From contig JAFDWR010000001.1 of the NCBI GenBank assembly GCA_018268355.1, positions 539,797 through 603,796 of the forward strand: a stretch of 64,000 nt of DNA, in the 5' to 3' direction. The translations under genes and the position numbers were made by a program. This document shows positions 8,412 through 19,800 of the stretch, piece after piece. Under the pieces are notes generated by a model. The model was not told the origin of the DNA and searched no databases. It saw only the letters and a program-made list of their open reading frames with translations. The stretch comes from Armatimonadota bacterium. Its GTDB lineage: Bacteria > Armatimonadota > Fimbriimonadia > Fimbriimonadales > Fimbriimonadaceae. Each line of letters opens with the position of its first letter. Position 1 is the first letter of the stretch.

Positions 8412-8543
8412 TACCGACAAGCAGTCGCATCCCAAAACTTTGAGTCCACCCAGCCTCCCAACTACCTTCTCTGCCCAGGAAGTAGAGAAGGGCTGGTCAT
8501 TCCTGAAGGCCACCGAAGAAGTTGGGCCGGCGGTCACTAAAAG

Positions 8544-9188
8544 CTAGGGGACAATTCCTGACAACTTGTCGGCGGTGAGAAAACCAAGATACTCAACTGA
8601 GTACCGCCAACCAGCCTCTTCGAGCAGATGGCGCTGGAACTGATCGGCCACTCCGTGGATGCTGAACAGGTGCGGACCTTGTCTCTCCCGAGCCCAACCC
8701 ACGACCAGCGACCCGGGCACCTCAGTTCCCGCAAAGGCAAAAATGGGCGTCAGGAAACTTGTGACCCGCGCAGACTGCAGAATCCCTGCGAGGACCTTGT
8801 CATCTTCCTCGGAACGAAGTCCGAGTCCGGAATGAGGTTGAGGGATCAAGGGAATTGGGGTGTCCTCTCCTCCCCACGGATTAGCGAGCAGCGCCAATCG
8901 CATCAGGCTAGCCTGGTAGAACTTCGGATCCATGTTGTGCGCGCGGCGCATAGCCATGGCCTCAACCCGGGCTTCGAGAAGGGAGTCATTACCGAACACA
9001 AAGACTCGATGGACGTTCGTGCCTCGACCAAGCGCGAACGTCGTGGCTCGATGCCCCGCGGTGTCCATCAAAGAAAAGATGAACAAGATGTACATGTTCC
9101 GGAATGCGGATCCCTCCATGATCCGATAGGCTCGGAGAAACTCTTCTTGGGTAGGGTCGGAGAACGAGATATAAGGGCGGTTTTCCAT
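8544..9188 (-). CDS. Hypothetical protein, 214 residues (accessory)
   Basis: No family is recognised. The protein looks soluble and mixed alpha/beta, with a glycine-rich piece near TFALGRGTNVHRVFVFG (about residues 51-67) and a C-terminal half rich in hydrophobic strands. It is divergent from the unknown gene at 9307, with about 120 bp between them, and is closed by a strong terminator at 8370-8411. A TAGAAT box lies 5 nt before ATG. Codon use looks less biased toward G/C third positions than in the neighbouring housekeeping genes, which hints at recent acquisition; this was judged by eye only. Confidence 0.6.
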   Translation of the reverse strand: MENRPYISFSDPTQEEFLRAYRIMEGSAFRNMYILFIFSLMDTAGHRATTFALGRGTNVHRVFVFGNDSLLEARVEAMAMRRAHNMDPKFYQASLMRLALLANPWGGEDTPIPLIPQPHSGLGLRSEEDDKVLAGILQSARVTSFLTPIFAFAGTEVPGSLVVGWARERQGPHLFSIHGVADQFQRHLLEEAGWRYSVEYLGFLTADKLSGIVP

Positions 9189-9306
9189 GCTGCATTCTAA
9201 ACACCGGTCTCTCTCCCTACCGGAAATAAACCAAAAGTAGTTTTTTCCGAAGGGTCTTGCCCCGGAACTCTCAGACCGCCGCCGTTTTCAGGCAATACTC
9301 GCTCGA

Positions 9307-10533
9307 ATGAAGGAAGGTCATCGCAATATTCCTGAGGCGGTGAGCATGGCAGCCACGGCCATTCGCGGTGTTCCCATGAGCCATGGTGGACTGGGAGTAG
9401 GCCTCTTCGCCATTGTAGATGCAATTTCATTGCTTTATAGCATCTGCTACGGGCAATGTATGGTTCATGTCTATCTCGACGGGGTCCGGCTCACAGCAAC
9501 TCCACTCAGGAAACCCAGCGGTCCATTTCACAGATTCAGGTTCTCCTACGACCACTCTGGCCACAGCTGGCAATTACGAGTCGAAGTCTGCCCAATGCTG
9601 CCGAGTCGTGTGTACAACGGGCCAAATCTCTTGGAAGGCCTGTTCTGCCGTAAGGGCGTCTTGGAGGCCCTCATTGAGTCGTGCCGAGAGCATGTTCCTG
9701 ACGTCAAGACCCTGAAAGACAAAAAGGCGCGAAAGGGGTCACCATCCCATTCTGCGGTTGAGAAGTTTGATCCCGGGTTTTGGCGTGGACTGGACTTTCG
9801 ACTTCAAGCGTTGGTCAATTCGTTCGGCGAGAAGAAATACCTTACGGTCAAGTCTGGAACCGGAGACAACATGGCTTCGTTCGTCTTGGTCCACCGAGTG
9901 CCAGTCACGCGACAGGCCATTGAATCAAAGAACATATTGGCTGCAGATCGCCGATTCAACAAATCAGATTATCAGTACCGTTACGTCCTTACGGAACGGC
10001 AGATCAATTGCTTTGACGGCAAGCCTGAATTACTTGCGGCACTGGCCGAGGGGGACCCGACTCCCCACTTCTCGAACCTGGACTATTGCTTCCAAACCGA
10101 AACCGCGACGGCATACTTTAGGAAGGACAATACCGATTCGCACATCGTTTGCGGCAAACGCGGCAAATCCCGAGAGGCAGCCCTAAACTACCTTAGGGAG
10201 TGTCTCCAGATAAAGACGGACACGATCCAGGTTTACGTGCCCATCCACGTAGACGGGCGGGTGGTCTTTGTCGTCGCGTTTCACCTTCCTGCCAGCGATT
10301 ACCTACAGGTGTTCAACATCTATGCACTCATCGTCCCCGCCTTGTCCCAGGGCCTCAGGCAGTCTGTTTTTGAAACGGCCCTGGCGGCTGACAACTTTGA
10401 TCGATGCATGACACATCTGTGTGGCAAAGAGCTCGAGGGCCGGGAGCGACTGATTCGAACTGAGGGCCTTGCTGAATATCGATCGCAGTCTGAAGAAAGG
10501 ACGAACTATGAGAAGCAATCCACCCCCGGCTGA
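9307..10533 (+). CDS. Hypothetical protein, 408 residues (accessory)
   Basis: No family is recognised. The N-terminus (about residues 27-50) is moderately hydrophobic, but no clear signal peptide is seen. Residues about 45-110 and 230-400 look like mixed alpha/beta folds, and the C-terminal part (IQVYVPIHVDGRVVFVVAFHL) could be a GAF-like sheet, a weak impression. The gene is divergent from the unknown gene at 8544-9188, and its stop lies within a strong hairpin (10520-10554). An AATACT box ends 7 nt before ATG. Codon use looks atypical compared with groEL next door. Confidence 0.6.
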   Translation: MKEGHRNIPEAVSMAATAIRGVPMSHGGLGVGLFAIVDAISLLYSICYGQCMVHVYLDGVRLTATPLRKPSGPFHRFRFSYDHSGHSWQLRVEVCPMLPSRVYNGPNLLEGLFCRKGVLEALIESCREHVPDVKTLKDKKARKGSPSHSAVEKFDPGFWRGLDFRLQALVNSFGEKKYLTVKSGTGDNMASFVLVHRVPVTRQAIESKNILAADRRFNKSDYQYRYVLTERQINCFDGKPELLAALAEGDPTPHFSNLDYCFQTETATAYFRKDNTDSHIVCGKRGKSREAALNYLRECLQIKTDTIQVYVPIHVDGRVVFVVAFHLPASDYLQVFNIYALIVPALSQGLRQSVFETALAADNFDRCMTHLCGKELEGRERLIRTEGLAEYRSQSEERTNYEKQSTPG

Positions 10534-10554
10534 TCGGAACATCAGCCGGGGTGG
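10520..10554. terminator. Strong hairpin between the convergent 9307 gene and groEL
   Basis: Arms of about 14 bp (10520-10534 with one bulged C, and 10541-10554) flank a 6-nt loop. It overlaps the stop codon of the plus-strand gene and lies downstream of groEL on the other strand. It has no U-run, so terminator function is inferred from position and strength. Confidence 0.55.
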
Positions 10555-10576
10555 AAGGGCGAAGTGACGTCAGGAC

Positions 10577-12513
<1,937 letters not shown>

Positions 12514-12550
12514 GGTTTTTGTTTACTCTCCAAGGTGGGCCGGGCGAGCG

Positions 12551-12577
12551 TTAGCAGTCGCCCAGTCCGATTGCCAA
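12551..12577 (-). promoter_or_regulatory. CIRCE-like HrcA operator, proximal copy
   Basis: TTAGCAGTC (12551-12559), a 9-nt spacer and GATTGCCAA (12569-12577) match the CIRCE consensus TTAGCACTC-N9-GAGTGCTAA at 8 of 9 and 7 of 9 arm positions with exact spacing. On the minus strand it falls at or just after the predicted transcription start of groESL. Confidence 0.8.
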
Positions 12578-12607
12578 AAGGTACCCTCGGCAGCCCCTCA
12601 TCGTCAA
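12577..12607 (-). promoter_or_regulatory. Candidate groESL promoter between the two CIRCE-like sites
   Basis: On the minus strand TTGACG (12602-12607) and TACCTT about 18 nt downstream form a candidate housekeeping promoter. The -35 box starts 8 bp after the distal operator, and the -10 box abuts the proximal operator. Confidence 0.55.
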
Positions 12608-12614
12608 CATTTCC

Positions 12615-12641
12615 TTAGCAGTTTCTTAGCCCGATTGCTAA
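12615..12641 (-). promoter_or_regulatory. CIRCE-like HrcA operator, distal copy
   Basis: TTAGCAGTT (12615-12623), a 9-nt spacer and GATTGCTAA (12633-12641) match CIRCE at 7 of 9 and 8 of 9 arm positions. It lies immediately upstream of the candidate groESL -35 box, and 64 bp from the proximal copy. Confidence 0.8.
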
Positions 12642-12718
12642 ATCATGGAAGTGGCATGAGACTTGCATCTAGGTGGGCGGGAACCCACCATGCGGTACAT
12701 TCCCAAACAGTTGACGTC

Positions 12719-13501
12719 ATGAAGCTTGATTGGAACCGACTGCGGCAGCACGAGAAGCGCATCATCGAAACGCGCTTCGAGACCTTCCCTGAACTGCCTG
12801 ATAAATACACGTGCTACTCGCCCGAGTACGTGGGCTTCCACTCGCGCCGCTTTGCCGTCCTCGTCCAGATCCTCGAGCAGCTCGACGTGACCGAAAAGTC
12901 GGAGGTCCTCGACATCGGTCCGACCTACACGTCGAAGATGTTTGCCGATCACTTCAAGTGCCGGGTGGACTCGCTGAGCTTCTCTGAGGACGAGGAAACG
13001 CCCTTTGGTACCAACTTCAAGTTCGACCTGAACCGGGCCCAGTTCCCCGACCTCCACCGCAAAGACCTGAAGCAATACGACGTCGTCGTCATGGCCGAGG
13101 TCATCGAACACCTTTACACTGCGCCCAAGGTTGTCATGGCCTACCTGCGGACCCTGGTGAAGCCGGGTGGCTATCTGGTCGTCCAGACGCCGAACGCGCT
13201 TGGCCTCAAGATGCGGATCCAGCTCCTCCTCGGCAAGCACCCGTACGAGGAGATCAGCCCTGAGCCGGAGAGTCCGAACCACTACCGCGAGAACACCCTC
13301 GCCGAGCTCACGCGCTATGCCCAAGAAGCGGGCTTCAACGTGGTCCACAACGCGCACTACAACTACTTCAACCCGACCTACCGCCAGAACAACCAGCGCA
13401 TCCGACCCTGGATGGGCAAGATTTACTTCAAGTTCAGCGACTTTCTGCCCGCCAAGATGAAGCGCGGCCTCATGGTTGTCGGTCAGAACCCAAAATCATA
13501 A
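12719..13501 (+). CDS. SAM-dependent class I methyltransferase
   Basis: The 260-residue protein has the Rossmann methyltransferase motif I as VLDIGPTYTSKMF (about residues 63-75) and motif II/post-I around KQYDVVVMAEVIEHLY (about 117-132). The LRTLVKPGGYLVVQTPN segment (about 140-157) is typical of ubiquinone/Methyltransf_11/23-like enzymes. The substrate is unknown; such proteins near envelope genes often modify sugars or lipids. The ATG at 12719 is chosen because the in-frame extension upstream would run through the groESL regulatory region. It is divergent from groES. Confidence 0.85.
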   Translation: MKLDWNRLRQHEKRIIETRFETFPELPDKYTCYSPEYVGFHSRRFAVLVQILEQLDVTEKSEVLDIGPTYTSKMFADHFKCRVDSLSFSEDEETPFGTNFKFDLNRAQFPDLHRKDLKQYDVVVMAEVIEHLYTAPKVVMAYLRTLVKPGGYLVVQTPNALGLKMRIQLLLGKHPYEEISPEPESPNHYRENTLAELTRYAQEAGFNVVHNAHYNYFNPTYRQNNQRIRPWMGKIYFKFSDFLPAKMKRGLMVVGQNPKS

Positions 13502-13511
13502 CGTCAACGCC

Positions 13512-13541
13512 TTGACGCCTTCACGTTCGTCCGCCTAGACT
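13512..13541 (+). promoter_or_regulatory. Promoter for the cNMP-binding gene, leaderless type
   Basis: TTGACG (13512-13517), an 18-nt spacer and TAGACT (13536-13541) form a good housekeeping promoter. The -10 box ends 7 nt before the ATG at 13549, so the transcript should start at or beside the start codon. Confidence 0.75.
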
Positions 13542-13548
13542 GTGGTCT

Positions 13549-14007
13549 ATGTCCAGCACGACGAATTTGGTTGATCAGATTAAGCGAAATTATCTTCTCC
13601 ACGGCCTCTCAGAGGAGGAGATTGGTCAGGTCGCCGAGATCGCCGTCGTCAAAGACTTTTCTGGTGGTGACCAGCTGGTCCGCCAGTTCGCCAAAGATTC
13701 TGATCTCATGATCATCCTCGATGGCTTCGCCCGCATCGCCACCTTCTCGGGTGAGACGATTGCCGAGGCAGGTCCGGGAAGCGTGATCGGCGAGATGTCG
13801 CTCGTGGACGAAAAGCCGCGATCGGCCACCGTCATTTCGAAGGGCCCTTCGAAGGTCGCGATGATTCCGTCGGAAGACCTCTGGCGGTTGATGGACACTC
13901 AGCCCGCGATTGGAAAGACGATCCTTGCCAACATCTCGCGCATCCTTTGCGCGAGGCTTCGCGCTGCCAACATGCAGCTCGACCTTGTGGTCAGCAACAA
14001 GGTTTAA
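13549..14007 (+). CDS. Cyclic-nucleotide-binding domain protein without a DNA-binding domain
   Basis: The 152-residue protein is a single CRP/cNMP-binding beta-roll (about residues 20-135). It has the segment GPGSVIGEMSLVDEKPRSATV, which carries the phosphate-binding cassette (GEMSL...RSATV). No helix-turn-helix follows, so unlike CRP it is unlikely to bind DNA itself; a role as a cAMP-sensing regulatory subunit is inferred. It has its own promoter. Its stop codon overlaps by 4 bp that of the convergent small gene at 14004. Confidence 0.85.
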   Translation: MSSTTNLVDQIKRNYLLHGLSEEEIGQVAEIAVVKDFSGGDQLVRQFAKDSDLMIILDGFARIATFSGETIAEAGPGSVIGEMSLVDEKPRSATVISKGPSKVAMIPSEDLWRLMDTQPAIGKTILANISRILCARLRAANMQLDLVVSNKV

Positions 14008-14312
14008 CGCACGAAGTGGATGACCGGCGCATCAAGCTGGTCGAGCAGCATCACCGCGACGACCGGTAACGGGCGGCCTTTGGCAACGTCCCGCGATTCG
14101 TCGAAGCTCACCATGCAGATCTCGAGGTTCGAGATGTCGATCGCGCTACCGAAATTGAGAGCGTGAGCTTCATCGCTGAAGACGGCAAGTCCGTGAATGC
14201 CTTCGTGGCAATAACAGCCGTATCGTCCTGTTGGCGCATGCTTCAGGATGAAGACGTGGTCTGGAAACTCGGTTCCAAGACCTAAAATCGGCTGTTCGAG
14301 GATGCTTGCCAT
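14004..14312 (-). CDS. Hypothetical protein, 102 residues
   Basis: No family is recognised. It is a small soluble protein with a Cys/His cluster in YGCYCHEGIHGLAVF (about residues 31-45), which could bind a metal but does not match a known motif. GAGGAG lies 7 nt before ATG. It follows the 82-residue gene on the same strand and may be co-transcribed with it. Confidence 0.6.
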   Translation of the reverse strand: MASILEQPILGLGTEFPDHVFILKHAPTGRYGCYCHEGIHGLAVFSDEAHALNFGSAIDISNLEICMVSFDESRDVAKGRPLPVVAVMLLDQLDAPVIHFVR

Positions 14313-14356
14313 GGGTTCGCTCCTCTAAGGAAGATTGGCGTCGGAGGCTAAAAACC

Positions 14357-14605
14357 TCAGCCTCGATACATCACTTCGAGCACGACATCTCTGATCTCAG
14401 CCTTCGTCCGAAGGACTTTGGCAATCAGCTCGCACTCAGCTTTGAGGTCGGGGAAGGTCGCGGTGGCCATCCTCGCAATCGTGCCGCGGACATAAACGTT
14501 CCCGTGCATGCAGCGGATATCAGCTGTTGAAAGGTCCACGCCTCGGCGGGAGAACTCCGCGCGAGCCATCTTGGTTCCTCTAACATCTTCAGGTCTAACG
14601 GCCAT
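14357..14605 (-). CDS. Hypothetical protein, 82 residues, possibly BON-like
   Basis: This small protein has the sequence pattern VYVRGTIARM...DLKAECELIAKVLRTKAEIRDVVLEV. It resembles half of a BON-type alpha/beta fold, but the match is weak. There is no signal peptide, so it would be cytoplasmic. A TAACCT box ends 6 nt before ATG with GTGAAT 17 nt further up, suggesting a leaderless transcript that continues into the 102-residue gene. Confidence 0.6.
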   Translation of the reverse strand: MAVRPEDVRGTKMARAEFSRRGVDLSTADIRCMHGNVYVRGTIARMATATFPDLKAECELIAKVLRTKAEIRDVVLEVMYRG

Positions 14606-14640
14606 GCTTGCAGGTTATCACATCGGGGAGTGGGATTCAC

Positions 14641-15519
14641 CTAGAATCGAACGTGGACGGAAACCGAGAAATCGCGTAGGTTACCGTTGCGCATCCGGAG
14701 CATCGGCTCAAACGAAATGTTCTTATTGAGCATGATCTCCGGCGCGACCCGGTAGAAGTCGGCCCCGACTGCCCGAGTGTAACCGAGGGTCAGCCGCCAG
14801 TTCTTCAGACTCGTCGTGGTTGCGCTGAGGTCAAAGGCGGTGATAGCCTCGTCGGCGGTCCGTTCGGGCCGCGTGGCGCGGAGTAGTTCCGCGCGCCAAC
14901 TGACGGTGCCGATGCGCTTTGAGAAGTCAAGGCCAAAGATCGCGCCGTAGCCTGCGCCCTGACCGGGCGATTGGTTCACATCGCGAAAGAGGGCAAACGT
15001 GCTGCCGTTGATCCCCCAGTGGTTGCCGATCGCCGCGCTGAGGCCAATTCCCGGTGATCGGAGCACAATGCGGCCCACCACACCGCTCTGGCGTCGCCGA
15101 CCCGAGTCGGCGAGCATCAGCGAGGCCGTCCCGTTCAAGAAGGGAACGTCGACCGTGCCTTGCACGCCCCAAACCGTCTCGCGTAGGAAGGCGCCTTGGC
15201 CAAACGGGGCGACCACCTTCCCCACTTTCCAGACGCCAGGGTCTTCGACGTAGGCCTCGTCAACCAGCTCGGGGTCACCGTCATTGTCGATCCGCTGGAG
15301 CCGCTGGTTAATCACCACATTGAGGCCGAGGTCGAACTTGACCTTCAGCTTCACGAGGCTTGGCCGTCCGAGCACGTCGTACAGCCGCTGGGTGTTCCGC
15401 TGGTTCAGGGCGGTACGACCGTTGAGCCGCAGGTCGAGGTTGATCGTGACGTCCGGCGCCTGGGCGGCAACCCAGGCGGACGTCGCCAACAGGCCTAGCG
15501 CGAGGAATGAGCGAACCAT
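14641..15519 (-). CDS. Putative outer-membrane beta-barrel (porin-like) protein
   Basis: The 292-residue protein has a clear signal peptide (MVRSFLALGLLATSAWVAAQA). Alternating amphipathic strands follow to the end, and the C-terminus is HVRF, an aromatic last residue as in outer-membrane proteins. The segment KVVAPFGQGAFLRETVWG recalls phosphate-selective (OprP/OprO-like) porins, but that assignment is weak. The start overlaps the 3' end of hisS by 25 bp, so it may be translated by coupling from the hisS transcript. It supports a diderm envelope. Confidence 0.6.
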   Translation of the reverse strand: MVRSFLALGLLATSAWVAAQAPDVTINLDLRLNGRTALNQRNTQRLYDVLGRPSLVKLKVKFDLGLNVVINQRLQRIDNDGDPELVDEAYVEDPGVWKVGKVVAPFGQGAFLRETVWGVQGTVDVPFLNGTASLMLADSGRRRQSGVVGRIVLRSPGIGLSAAIGNHWGINGSTFALFRDVNQSPGQGAGYGAIFGLDFSKRIGTVSWRAELLRATRPERTADEAITAFDLSATTTSLKNWRLTLGYTRAVGADFYRVAPEIMLNKNISFEPMLRMRNGNLRDFSVSVHVRF

Positions 15520-16754
15520 TGAGCCACCTCTTCGCGGCGAACGACGACCTGTTCCCTGCTCTGCAGGTTGCGGACGGCCGCCGACCCACTGGCGAGTTCG
15601 TCTTCACCGATGAGCACGAGCCACTGCGCACCCGCTTCCTCGGCCCGCGCGATCAGCTTAGGAGCCTTGCGCGGTTCAAAGTCGAGAAGCGCGGATCGCC
15701 CTGTTCGTCGAAGGGTCCGGGCGACCTCTTCCGCCGCATCGATGCCGCCATCAACCATTGCGCCGACGTAAACCGGCTCCGCCAGACGAGGCAATTCCAC
15801 GCCGAGCTCTTCGAGCACGATCAACGCACGCTCGACGCCCATACCCACGCCCACGCTTGGCGTGACCGGTCCGCCGAGCTCCTTCGCAAGGCCGTCGTAG
15901 CGACCGCCGCCGCAAAGCGCGCTTTGGGATCCAAGGAGCGTGCTCTGCACTTCGAAAACGGTCTCCGAGTAGTAGTCGAGCCCCCGGACGATCTTGGGGT
16001 CGATCTCAAACGGTACGCCTGCGCCGGTGAGAAGCCGTTGCAGTTCGTCGAAGCGCCCCTTCGATTCGGGTTCGAGGTAGTCGAGGATGCTCGGCGCCTT
16101 GGCGAGGGCCTCGATCATCGCGGGATCCTTCGAATCGAGCAACCGAAGCGGGTTCTTCCTGGCCGCTTCGAGCGCTTCGGGTGTGCCCTCGCTAAGTAGG
16201 GGCATCGCGAAGTCGAGCAGTACCTGCCGGTAGCGGCTCTGGCACTCCTCTTGGCCAAGCGAGTTGACCTTCACCACCGTCGACTTGATGCCGATCGCTT
16301 CATAGAAGGCATGCGTCGCAATGATGATCTCGGCATCGGCGCGGACGTTCTGCGTGCCGATGCACTCCAGGCCGAATTGGTGCGCCTCCCGCAATCGGCC
16401 CTTCTGGGGTCGCTCGTAGCGAAAAATCGGCGTGATGTAGCTCGCGCGGAGCACCTTGCCTTGCTGAATCAGGTTGCCTTGAATCAAGGCGCGGACGACG
16501 CCGGCGGTTCCTTCAGGCTTAAGGGTGATGCTGCGATCACCTTTGTCGATAAAGGTGTACATCTGCTTGGTGACCACTTCGCTCGTGTCACCCGCCGTGC
16601 GCAGAAACACGTTGGTGTCCTCGAACGTTGGGGTTCTCACCTCGAGGTAGCCGAACTGCGAGGCGATTCGTCGGAACGTGGTTTCCAGATGAACCCATCG
16701 GTACGAGTCGCTGGGCAGAACATCTTCGGTACCTCTTGGGGATTGAAACTTCAT
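15495..16754 (-). CDS. hisS: Histidyl-tRNA synthetase
   Basis: The 419-residue class II synthetase charges tRNA-His. It shows motif 1/2 elements (SPRGTEDVLP at the start; RYERPQKGRLREAHQFGLECIG), the histidine-specific signatures VRGLDYYSETVFE and GGGRYDGLAKELGG (about residues 255-290), and a C-terminal anticodon-binding domain (about 325-419). It lies 105 bp downstream of rpoB but is separated from it by an intrinsic terminator. An AGGG run lies a few bases before the ATG. Confidence 0.97.
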   Translation of the reverse strand: MKFQSPRGTEDVLPSDSYRWVHLETTFRRIASQFGYLEVRTPTFEDTNVFLRTAGDTSEVVTKQMYTFIDKGDRSITLKPEGTAGVVRALIQGNLIQQGKVLRASYITPIFRYERPQKGRLREAHQFGLECIGTQNVRADAEIIIATHAFYEAIGIKSTVVKVNSLGQEECQSRYRQVLLDFAMPLLSEGTPEALEAARKNPLRLLDSKDPAMIEALAKAPSILDYLEPESKGRFDELQRLLTGAGVPFEIDPKIVRGLDYYSETVFEVQSTLLGSQSALCGGGRYDGLAKELGGPVTPSVGVGMGVERALIVLEELGVELPRLAEPVYVGAMVDGGIDAAEEVARTLRRTGRSALLDFEPRKAPKLIARAEEAGAQWLVLIGEDELASGSAAVRNLQSREQVVVRREEVAQWFAHSSR

Positions 16755-16800
16755 CGGAACCCTATTTTGGCTGAACGGCTCCCTTCTTCGTCACCCAAGC

Positions 16801-16835
16801 AAAGCAAAAGGGCGAACCCTTTTGAGGTTCGCCCT
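16801..16835 (-). terminator. Intrinsic terminator downstream of rpoB
   Basis: A perfect 10-bp stem (16809-16818 and 16826-16835, 7-nt loop) is followed on the minus strand by TTTTGCTTTG. It lies between the rpoB stop and hisS, so rpoB transcription ends here rather than reading into an rpoC gene. Confidence 0.85.
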
Positions 16836-16858
16836 GTGTGGTTCGCGAATCGCGAGCC

Positions 16859-19800
16859 TTAGTTGAAGAAGCCGACCGATCGTGCGAGGCGCATATCGTC
16901 GCCGCCGCCACCGAGCGCATCGAAGTCGTCGAGGCTGATCTCCTTGTTGTGGACATCTTCGACGGTGACGCGCAGACCCAGCGAGCGAAGCTCGTTGACG
17001 AGGATCTTGAACGACTCGGGGATCCCCGGATCGGACAGGGTCTCGCCCTTCACGATGCTCTCATAGGCCTTGACACGGCCGGTGACGTCGTCCGACTTGA
17101 TCGTGAGAAGCTCTTGGAGCGTGTAGGCTGCGCCATACGCTTCAAGCGCCCAGACTTCCATTTCACCGAATCGCTGACCACCGAACTGGGCCTTACCACC
17201 GAGCGGCTGCTGGGTGACGAGCGAGTACGGTCCAATCGAACGGGCGTGGATCTTTTCGTCGACCAAGTGCTCAAGCTTGAGCATGTAGATCATGCCGACT
17301 GTGATCGGGTTCGGAAGTCGATCGCCGGTGAGACCGTCTCGGATCGAGCTCTTCATCGAGCGAGGATCAAGTCCTGCTCGCTTGAAGACGTTCCGATTGA
17401 TGATCTCCATCAGGGCGTCGTAGATGTCTGCCTTGGCCTTCGCCGGGGCTTCACCTTCTTCGTCCTCGATGACTTCCGGCTCCCATGATTCGAAGTCGAC
17501 CGCCATGAGGTCTTCCATTCGAACGGTGACCGGTCCCGCGAGGATTCGCGAAATGCGCTCAAGTCCCTTCGGTCCGAGGACCTCGATGCGGGCGCGGACA
17601 CGATTCATCATCGTCTCCAGCGTCTCGGCGTGGTCGAACGGCAGGTTGAGCCGAAGTTCGGTGTTGACGTAAGCGCCGAGAGCCTGCTTTCGCATGTGCT
17701 CCGCAAGTCGATCCATCTCAGAGAGGATCTCCTTCTCCGTTGCGCCTTCGAACGCCGGGCAGAGGTACTTCACGCCAAGGTGCTTGCCAACGTAGCCAAG
17801 GTGGGTTTCGAGGATCTGACCGATGTTCATTCGGCTCGGAACACCGAGCGGGTTGAGCACGATGTCGACCGGCGTACCGTCCTCGAGGAACGGCATGTCT
17901 TCGACCGGGAGAACCTTCGAGATAACGCCCTTGTTTCCGTGGCGCCCCGCCATCTTGTCACCGACCATGAGCTTTCGCTTCTGGGCGATGTAGACCTGAA
18001 CCGTCATGTTCGTGCCCGCCGGGAGTTCATCGCCGGGGATCTGGAGCAGCGGCTCTTCGGTGCGGTCGCAGATGAGGCGATCGCGCTTCTTCGATTCCTT
18101 GTAAATGTAGTTGATCGACGGCGAGAGATACTTGTAGCGGCTGAAGACCTTAACGTCAACAACCTGACCCTTTTCGCCGTGCGGCAGTCGGAGCGAGACG
18201 TCGCGGGTCTCTTCTGCCTTCTTACCGAAGATCGCGATGATGAGTCGCTCTTCGGCAGTCATCTCGACCTGGCCCTTCGGAGCGACCTTACCGACAAGGA
18301 TGTCTTCCGGTCGAACTTCAGCGCCGATTCGGACGATGCCGAATTCGTCGAGGTCCTTGAGGGCGTCTTCACCGACGTTCGGGATGTCGCGAGTGATTTC
18401 CTCCGGCCCGAGCTTCGTGTCGACCGCTTCCGTCTCATGTCGCTCGATGTGGATCGACGTGAAGACGTCGTCCTTCACAAGGCGCTCACTGATGAGGATG
18501 GCGTCTTCGTAGTTGTAACCGTGCCACGGCATAAACGCGACAAGCACGTTCTGGCCGAGGGCGAGGTTGCCCTGGTCACAGCAAGCACCGTCGGCGAGAG
18601 GGTCGCCTTCGAGGACGCGCTGGCCGAGCTCAACGATCGGTCGGTGAGTGAAACAGGTCGACTTGTTGCTCTGCACCATGTGCATGAGCGGATAGACATC
18701 AACGTTGCCCTCGTCGGTCTTGACCCGAATCTCGGTCGCGGTCACGCTCTCGATGACGCCCGAATTGTTGGCCAGGACAGCCGCACCCGAGAACTTCGCA
18801 GCCGCCTTCTCGTAGCCGGTGCCGACAAGCGGAGCGTCGCTTCGCAGGGTCGGAACGGCCTGGCGTTGCATGTTCGCGCCCATGAGAGCGCGGTTCGCGT
18901 CGTCGTTCTCAAGGAACGGGATGAGCGCGGTGGCAACCGAGATGATCTGGACCGGCGAAACGTCCATGAGCTCGACCTTATCGCGGTTGACGGTCGGATA
19001 CGAAGCACCCGAAACGTCGGCACCAGCGGATCGGCACTGAACTCGCTCAAGAACGATCATGCCGTTCGCGTCGGTTTCGGTGTCGGCGGGGGCGACCATC
19101 TGGCCACGCTCGTCCTGGGCGGTCAGGTAGATGATGCCCTCGGTGACCTTGCCTTCCTTAACCTCGCGGTACGGCGTCATGATGAAGCCGAACTCGTCCA
19201 CGCGAGCGTGGGTGGTGAGCTGGCTGATGAGACCGATGTTCGGACCTTCAGGCGTTTCGATCGGACAGATTCGACCGTAGTGCGAACGGTGGACGTCGCG
19301 AACTTCCAGCTTGGCGCTGGTTCGCTGCAGACCACCCGGTCCAAGGCTCGAAAGACGTCGCTTGTTGGTGATTTCCGAAAGCGGGTTCGTCTGATCCATG
19401 AACGTCGACAGCTGGTTGCTGCTGAAGAAGCTCTTGATCGACGCGCTGATCGGCTTAACGCTGAGGATGATGCCCGGAAGGAGGTTCTCCTGGTCCGTCG
19501 AGGTCATTCGCTCTCGAGCGACCTTCTCCATTCGGACAAAGCCGAGTCGGAGCTGGCTCTGAAGGAGTTCACCGACGCTGCGAACGCGCTTGTTCTTCAG
19601 GTCGTCGATGTCGTCTCGTTCGCTTTCGCGCTTGACGTAGGGGAGCATCGCGGTGAGAAGGCTCGCGAGGTCCTCAGCAGTCAGGTTGCGCACGTTGAGC
19701 GGAATGTTGACGTTGAGTCGCTGGTTCAAGAACCGGCGGCCGACCTTTCCGAGGTCGTATCGCTTGACGTCGAAGAACAGGCTGTAAACCAGCTGTCGAG

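Noticed and set aside
12672-12689. Small inverted repeat GGTGGG...CCCACC before the methyltransferase
   Set aside because: A 6-bp stem in GC-rich DNA is expected by chance, and no function follows from its position.
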